Source of the DNA: Saccharopolyspora shandongensis
GTDB lineage: Bacteria > Actinomycetota > Actinomycetes > Mycobacteriales > Pseudonocardiaceae
NCBI RefSeq assembly: GCF_900106995.1
Contig: NZ_FNOK01000007.1
Coordinates: 1 to 64,000, forward strand
Reading direction: 5' to 3'
Length of the DNA: 64,000 bases
Both the position numbers and the translations under genes were made by a program. The notes beneath the pieces were generated by a model that made no database searches, had not been told where the DNA came from, and worked only from the letters and a program-made list of their open reading frames with translations. Each line of letters starts with the position of its first letter. Position 1 is the stretch's first letter. Positions 59,473 to 64,000 of the stretch are shown one piece after another.

Positions 59473-59889
59473 ATGAGCCGAAGCATCATCCAGAACGCTT
59501 TCCAGGCACTCGCCGGCAACGACCCCGAGAAGATCTCCGCGGTTTTCACCGAGGACGCCGAATGGCTGTCGCCGCCGGGGAACGCCACCGCCGTCGCGCT
59601 GGGCGCGCCCGATCACATGGTCGGCAGGGAGGCGATCGTGCGCTTCTTCGCCGACGACTTCCCCCGCTTGTTCGCGCGTGACGTCACCGTCGCCTTCCAC
59701 GGGCTGCACGTCGACGGCGAGCGGGTGGTCGTGGAGGCGACCATGACGGCGACGCTCGCCAACGGCAACGACTACGGCAACGACTACTGCTTCGTCTTCG
59801 AACTCCGGGACGGGCTGATCCACCGGGCCCGCGAGTACGCGGACACGGCCCGCGGGCACCGCATGATCTTCGGCGAAGCACCGCAGTAG
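59473..59889 (+). CDS. SnoaL/NTF2-like protein
   Basis: A 138-residue cone-shaped alpha+beta-barrel protein: IIQNAFQALAGNDPEKISAV, MVGREAIVRFFADDFPRLFA, VVVEATMTATLANGND and the end ADTARGHRMIFGEAP are typical SnoaL-like segments. Many are ligand-binding or isomerase proteins. Stop is one base before the convergent AKR stop. Function unknown. Confidence 0.85.
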   Translation: MSRSIIQNAFQALAGNDPEKISAVFTEDAEWLSPPGNATAVALGAPDHMVGREAIVRFFADDFPRLFARDVTVAFHGLHVDGERVVVEATMTATLANGNDYGNDYCFVFELRDGLIHRAREYADTARGHRMIFGEAPQ

Positions 59890-60909
59890 TCAGCGGCGCC
59901 GCAGGGCCGGGTCGATCAGCGCGGGTGGGGTGTCGGACTTCTCGTCCGCCGCGAGGTCGGTGCCCGGGCTGACGATCTCGTCGATCGCGTCGAGGACATC
60001 GGCGGAGAGCACGGTGTCCGCGGCGGCGAGCTGCGAGTGCAGGTGGTCCAGCGTGCGGGGGCCGATCAGCGCGCCGGTCACGGCGGGGTGCGCGGTCACG
60101 AATCCGAGGGCGAGCTGGATCATGGTCAGGTCGGCTCCGTCGGCGACCTCGGCCAGCCGCTCGACGGCGTCGAGCCTGGCGCGGTTGGCTGGGATGGCGG
60201 TGTCGAAGCGCTGCGGCATGAACGCCGAGCGGTTGGTGGTGATCTCCTGGCCCTCGCGGATCGCGCCGGACAGCCAGCCCGACGCCAACGGGCTCCACAC
60301 CAGCACGCCGAGCCCGTACTCCTGGGTCACGGGCAGGACGTGGGTCTCGATACCGCGCTGCAGGATCGAGTAGCTGGGCTGTTCGGTGGTGTAGCGGCTC
60401 AGGTGGTGCTCGCGGGCGGCCCACTGCGCTTGCACGATGCGGTACGCGGGAAAGGTCGAGGAGCCGAAGTAGCGGATCTTCCCCGCGCGCTGCAGGTCGG
60501 TCAGGGCCGACAGCGTTTCCTCGTCGCTGGTGCTCGGGTCCCACCGGTGGATCTGGTAGAGGTCGACGTGGTCGACGCCCAGGCGGCGCAGGCTGTTGTC
60601 CAGCTCGCTGATCAGCCAGCGGCGCGAGCCGCCCCGGTGGTTGCGCTCGTCGTCCACGGGCAGGCCCGCCTTCGTGGCCAGCACGATGTCGTCGCGGCGG
60701 CCGGAGATGGCGTTGCCGACCAGTTCTTCGGATTCGCCGCCGCCGTAGATGTCGGCGGTGTCAATGAGGTTGATGCCGCCTTCGAGGGCGGCGTCGACGA
60801 TGGCGGTGGCCTCTTCCTGGGTGGTGCGCCCGATCTTGCCGAAGTTCATCGCGCCGAGCGCGAGGGAGCTGACCTGCACACCGGTGCGGCCCAAGGTGCG
60901 GTACTGCAT
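59890..60909 (-). CDS. aldo/keto reductase
   Basis: A 339-residue AKR. Catalytic tetrad: Asp and Tyr in NLIDTADIYGGGE, Lys in LATKAG and His in YQIHRWDP; cofactor loops GFVTAHPAVTGALIGPRT and the C-terminal ALGFVTAH region are typical. It reduces aldehydes or ketones with NADPH. Divergent TetR at 61064 and twin dyads in the spacer imply inducible control. The ATG at 60909 begins MQYRTLGRTG. Confidence 0.93.
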   Translation of the reverse strand: MQYRTLGRTGVQVSSLALGAMNFGKIGRTTQEEATAIVDAALEGGINLIDTADIYGGGESEELVGNAISGRRDDIVLATKAGLPVDDERNHRGGSRRWLISELDNSLRRLGVDHVDLYQIHRWDPSTSDEETLSALTDLQRAGKIRYFGSSTFPAYRIVQAQWAAREHHLSRYTTEQPSYSILQRGIETHVLPVTQEYGLGVLVWSPLASGWLSGAIREGQEITTNRSAFMPQRFDTAIPANRARLDAVERLAEVADGADLTMIQLALGFVTAHPAVTGALIGPRTLDHLHSQLAAADTVLSADVLDAIDEIVSPGTDLAADEKSDTPPALIDPALRRR

Positions 60910-60990
60910 GTCCGGATTCCTCCATTGCGAAGAGTGCGGTGACGATGCGCGGCTTGGTCGCCGGGTCCGTGCTCTGGCATCATGAGCAAA

Positions 60991-61030
60991 CGGAACGTTG
61001 TCCCGTTTGACGATACGGAACACTGTCCCG
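60991..61030. promoter_or_regulatory. two tandem 15-bp dyads between AKR and TetR
   Basis: CGGAACGTTGTCCCG (60991-61005) and CGGAACACTGTCCCG (61016-61030) differ at two central positions and are 25 bases apart. Each is an imperfect dyad (CGGRACA/TGTYCCG-like). They sit in the 154-base divergent spacer and are obvious binding sites for the TetR at 61064. Confidence 0.85.
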
Positions 61031-61063
61031 GTTAGCAATCGCGACGGCGGAGGGAGCGGTGCG

Positions 61064-61633
61064 ATGAATGACGGCGACGGGCTCAAGCGGGCGGACGCCA
61101 GGCGCAACAAGGAGGCCCTGCTCGACGCGGCCGCCGCGATCTTCGTCGAGTCGGGCGTGGAAGCCCCGGTGCGCGACATCGCGGCCAAGGCGGGCGTCGG
61201 GACGGCCACGATCTACCGCCACTTCCCGACGCGGTCGGATCTCATCATCGCCGTCTACCGGCACCAGGTCGAGGCCTGCGCCGAGGCTGGTCCGGCCCTG
61301 CTGGCGGAAGGCCCGACCCCGCACGCCGCGCTGGGGCGGTGGATCGACCTCTTCGTCGATTTCCTGGTCACCAAGCACGGTCTCGCCGCCGTGCTGCAGT
61401 CCGACAACGCCGGTTTCGAAGCGCTGCACGCCTACTTCGTCGACCGCCTCGTGCCCGTGTGCGCCCAACTGCTCGACGCCGCGGCCGGTTCCGGCGAGAT
61501 CCGGTCCGATGTGGACGCTTACGAGCTGATGCGCGGCGTCGGGAACCTCTGCATCGGCGCGGACAGCGATCCCCGCTACGACGCGCGTCGACTGGTCGAG
61601 CTCCTCATCACGGGGTTGCGCCGGCGGCGCTGA
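61064..61633 (+). CDS. TetR-family regulator
   Basis: A 189-residue TetR protein with HTH VRDIAAKAGVGTATIYRHFP and the RutR/TetR_C_SBD-like C-terminal domain (AVLQSDNAGFEALHAYFVDR). The ATG at 61064 has GGAGGGAG upstream and is preferred over 60998. It should repress the AKR gene and itself through the twin dyads. Confidence 0.92.
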   Translation: MNDGDGLKRADARRNKEALLDAAAAIFVESGVEAPVRDIAAKAGVGTATIYRHFPTRSDLIIAVYRHQVEACAEAGPALLAEGPTPHAALGRWIDLFVDFLVTKHGLAAVLQSDNAGFEALHAYFVDRLVPVCAQLLDAAAGSGEIRSDVDAYELMRGVGNLCIGADSDPRYDARRLVELLITGLRRRR

Positions 61634-61847
61634 TCACCGGCCGAGCGCGGTTCAGGCTCGGGTGTTGAGACCGCCCTGCGCGTAGCCCAGCAGGTCGAAC
61701 GTCGTCGGAAGATCCATGGAGTAGGACTCCAGGAGGAAGTTCCGGACCGTGGTCATGGTCACCGGTCCGCCGACGATCGCCGGTGAGCGCCCGGTTTTCG
61801 AGCGTGCGGCGAAGGGCGGGGTGCGGGCGCCCGCATCCCGCGGCACG

Positions 61848-62195
61848 TCACCGGCGCTGCGCCAGCAGCTCGAACAGGCTGGAGAAGCCCTGATCGCCGT
61901 GGCCGTCGGCGATCCGGCGGTCCATCAGCTCCTTGACCTCCCGCATCCGCACGGCCTCCACGCCGACGGATTCCCGGTGGTCGATCATGTCGTCCATCAG
62001 CGCGGCCTGGACGTTGAGCGGGCCGAGATCCGGCGCGTACTCGCCGCTCTTGATCGCCTTGCCCATCATGGTCAGCAGCGGCGGGTAGGCGGCCACCGAG
62101 CCGGCGACGCGCTCGGTGAACGCCACCACGTCGACCCCTTCGGCCTGGACCAGCTTGAGGGTGTGCAGGAAGCCGATGAGCATCTCGTAGCCCAT
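61848..62195 (-). pseudogene. imine-reductase-like (NADPH) C-terminal fragment
   Basis: About 115 residues, GYEMLIGFLHTLKLVQAEGV, FTERVAGSVAAYPPLLTMMG, MDRRIADGHGDQGFSSLFEL, matching the C-terminal helical dimer domain of beta-hydroxyacid-dehydrogenase-like imine reductases. The N-terminal Rossmann half is absent; at about 62200 the sequence becomes the beginning of a TetR gene on the other strand. Non-functional as an enzyme. Confidence 0.75.
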
Positions 62196-62210
62196 CGCGA
62201 CCTGGGCGGG

Positions 62211-62546
62211 CGGCTGCGCGAGGAGATCCTCCTCGTGGCCGAGCGGATGCTCGTCGAGGCGGGCACCGAGGAGGCGCTCACGCTGCGGGCCGTGGCCGAG
62301 CGGCCGTCGGTGTACCGGCACTTCGCGAGCAAGGACCGGCTGGTCGAAGAGGTATGCCTGCGGGAGTGGGACGGGCTGGGCAGCCGGATCCGCGAAGCCT
62401 GCGCGCGGCTGACGGATCCGTTCATCGCGGTGGGCCAATGCGGCCGCGCCTACGTCCGGTTCGCCCTCGACCATCCGGTGCAGTACCGCGTTCTGATGCT
62501 GCACCGGCCCGGCGGCCCGGAACTCTACCTGGCCGACCGGAGCTGA
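62211..62546 (+). pseudogene. TetR-family fragment with HTH deletion
   Basis: About 110 residues, LREEILLVAERMLVEAGTEE, LTLRAVAERPSVYRHFASKD, DPFIAVGQCGRAYVRFALDH, resembling the start of a TetR repressor. Between AVAER and PSVYRHF about seven residues of the recognition-helix region (usually VGVA-like) are missing, and the protein ends early (ELYLADRS). The DNA-binding helix is thus damaged and the C-terminal domain is lost. Confidence 0.75.
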
Positions 62547-63235
62547 AGCTCAGCTGGTCGCGATGGGAGCCAGCGGGCGTGGTACTGCACGTGGATTCCG
62601 CCCGAGTTGCGCAGTATGCCGTCGAATTCGTGGAATTCGGTGCAGCAGTGGTGCGGCGTTTCTTCTCCAGGCGCGGAGCCGGGGGCGCGGAAGGCGATGT
62701 CGAGGAACCGGTCGGCAGTCTCCCGGAACACGGGTGCGCTGCCGGTCAGGAACAGGGTGTCGGCGTGGATGCGCTCGTGCAGCAGGTCGGCGTTCTCCCT
62801 GCGGTGGCGCGCCATGTAGTCGATGGTGTCCGGGTCCGGCATGTCGGTGGACGGAATGCGCACCGTGTGGGGCCGGGCGGGGCCGAGCGCGGAGCGCAGC
62901 CGCGGCCACAGTGAGGCCCGCAGTTGCACGGTGTGGTGGGTCAGCACCAGATCCAGCCGCGTGCCGTCGAAAGCGGGTTCGGCCGGTTGCCTGCCGCCGC
63001 GCAGCGGTAGGTGGATCACCGTGCGCCGGGATCGCGCGGCCAGCAGCCACAGCACGCCGAGCTGGTACGCCGACCTGCGGTCGATGAAGAGCTCGCGCCA
63101 GCCGCCGCAGTCGATCAGTGTCGCGTTGTGGGTGCCGCGCTCAGGGCGGATCACCCGCCACCCCCGGCCGTCGAACCGAGCGCGGCTGATCTGCACCGCC
63201 ACCTTCATCGGATGCCTGCCGTCAGATCGGGCCAT
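62525..63235 (-). CDS. DUF-type hypothetical protein (236 aa)
   Basis: A 236-residue protein with no membrane segments. VAVQISRARFDGRGWRVIRP, IDCGGWRELFIDRRSAYQLG and PPHHCCTEFHEFDGILRNSG-like regions suggest a conserved actinobacterial domain, with HHCC and a series of His (HARW) that could bind metal. I cannot name the family. ATG at 63235 follows GGAGG. It overlaps the end of the TetR fragment by 22 bases. Confidence 0.65.
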   Translation of the reverse strand: MARSDGRHPMKVAVQISRARFDGRGWRVIRPERGTHNATLIDCGGWRELFIDRRSAYQLGVLWLLAARSRRTVIHLPLRGGRQPAEPAFDGTRLDLVLTHHTVQLRASLWPRLRSALGPARPHTVRIPSTDMPDPDTIDYMARHRRENADLLHERIHADTLFLTGSAPVFRETADRFLDIAFRAPGSAPGEETPHHCCTEFHEFDGILRNSGGIHVQYHARWLPSRPAELQLRSAR

Positions 63236-63313
63236 CACGCGTTCCTCCGTTCGCCGCAGAACATTTCAGAATCGCAGCGTTCGTGCCGGGCACCAAGCGA
63301 ATATCCGCGACGG

Positions 63314-63955
63314 TCACGCGCGGTCGCGCAGGGTTGCGACTCCGTCGCCGTCGAGCTCGTCGAAGTAGGCCGTGCGGCCGGTCATGGCCATGGTCAGCGC
63401 CAGGGTGGTGCCGGACACCAGTGGTCCGGAGCCGGTGGCGAAGGGGCCGTCGGTCGCGGCGAGCCGGAGTCCGGCGATCCGCTTCTTGACGGGGACGACG
63501 AGGTCGGAGCCCTGGTAGTACTCGGCCAGCCGCGCGAGGGTGTCGATCGGGTAGTCGCGGTGGATGCCCAGCGGTCGCCGGATGTCCTCGGCGTGCACGA
63601 TCGCTTCGCCGAGCATCGCCACGACCGGCAGCGGCGGCGTGGTGGTGCTGGTGGCGACCCGGCGGAACCGCGCGAGCGTTTCCGCCGGGGTGGCGCCCAG
63701 CTGCTCCGTCAGCCGCATGGCCACCTGCTTGTCGAAGTCGAACCGGCAGCGGATCACGCCCGCGAACCACCGCACGGGAGTGAGACTCGCCCCCGCGGTG
63801 AGGTGCGCCAGCACCTCGCGCACCGTGAGCTCGGTGCACAGCGACGGCGTCGCCCACTGCTCATCGGTCAGGTCGGCGAGGTCGGCGGCCAGGGCCGCCC
63901 GCTCGGCGTGCACCAGCGGCCAGATTCCGCGGGTCGTCGGTTCTGCTCTGGTCAC
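63314..63955 (-). CDS. maleylpyruvate isomerase/mycothiol-dependent DinB-like protein
   Basis: A 213-residue protein of the TIGR03083/MDMPI group: WPLVHAERAALAADLADLTD, then SLCTELTVREVLAHLTAG near residue 40 (metal-site His), AIVHAEDIRRPL (paired His/Glu) and a C-terminal MDMPI_C-like domain. These four-helix-bundle proteins use mycothiol in actinobacteria as thiol transferases or isomerases. The GTG at 63955 follows AGGAGATTCAGCC. It sits just before the window end with no partner in view. Confidence 0.88.
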   Translation of the reverse strand: MTRAEPTTRGIWPLVHAERAALAADLADLTDEQWATPSLCTELTVREVLAHLTAGASLTPVRWFAGVIRCRFDFDKQVAMRLTEQLGATPAETLARFRRVATSTTTPPLPVVAMLGEAIVHAEDIRRPLGIHRDYPIDTLARLAEYYQGSDLVVPVKKRIAGLRLAATDGPFATGSGPLVSGTTLALTMAMTGRTAYFDELDGDGVATLRDRA

Positions 63956-64000
63956 GGCTGAATCTCCTGTGTTTCAGATCGGTCACGAGTAGGACCGCGA

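Noticed and set aside
61652..61846. Short minus-strand frame ending FDLLGYAQGGLNTRA
   Set aside because: No family, no ribosome site; may be a relic tail but cannot be supported.
1..64000. CRISPR arrays, tRNA or rRNA genes
   Set aside because: No regularly spaced identical repeats with unique spacers, and no cloverleaf or rRNA-like sequence was noticed in either strand.

Overview
High-GC actinobacterial chromosome segment, most like a pseudonocardial actinomycete such as Saccharopolyspora. That is inferred from gene content: an rpsF-ssb-rpsR-rplI-dnaB block with an intein in DnaB, a FadE5-type acyl-CoA dehydrogenase, XRE+DUF397 pairs, a mycothiol-type DinB protein and many GTG/TTG starts. 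No tRNA, rRNA, CRISPR array or intact prophage was seen.

Layout. 1-9.9 kb: a regulator/DUF397 pair, secreted trypsin-like protease, PhoX-type phosphatase, MFS exporter and two proteins of unknown function. 9.9-17 kb: a leftward run of LuxR-type ATPase regulator, DUF3592 protein, MBL-rhodanese, cupin and a crcB-DUF190-crcB fluoride export operon, then a TipA-like MerR regulator. 17-28.5 kb: MFS, nucleoside hydrolase, DrrAB-like ABC exporter, FadE5, a DUF3224/WYL pair, glycosyltransferase, endonuclease IV and a secreted proline-rich protein. 28.8-33.5 kb: conserved core, rpsF to dnaB. 33.6-49 kb: accessory region holding a decapitated P450, FAD monooxygenases, carboxylesterase, epoxide hydrolase, their TetR/WYL regulators, and a Tn3-family transposon broken into scattered pieces. 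49-64 kb: many regulator/target pairs (TetR with TetX-like oxygenase, MFS, DUF1772 or AKR), a YciI/ECF-sigma pair, two AraC regulators, and a junction between two broken genes.

How it works together. Most of the accessory region is small divergent units of one local regulator plus one enzyme or exporter for small organic molecules. Their shared spacers carry visible palindromic operators, several overlapping a start codon.

Most unusual content. (1) A dispersed intergenic element with three near-complete copies; all three of its variable helices change by compensatory substitution, one copy has terminal inverted repeats, and a 53-bp internal-deletion derivative confirms the ends. (2) A cluster of DnaA-box-like sites directly upstream of dnaB. 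(3) A class 3-like intein in the DnaB P-loop with a cysteine-rich insertion. (4) A 25-bp tandem operator shared by two promoters 1.6 kb apart. Coordinates and motif matches were read by eye; no database search was run.
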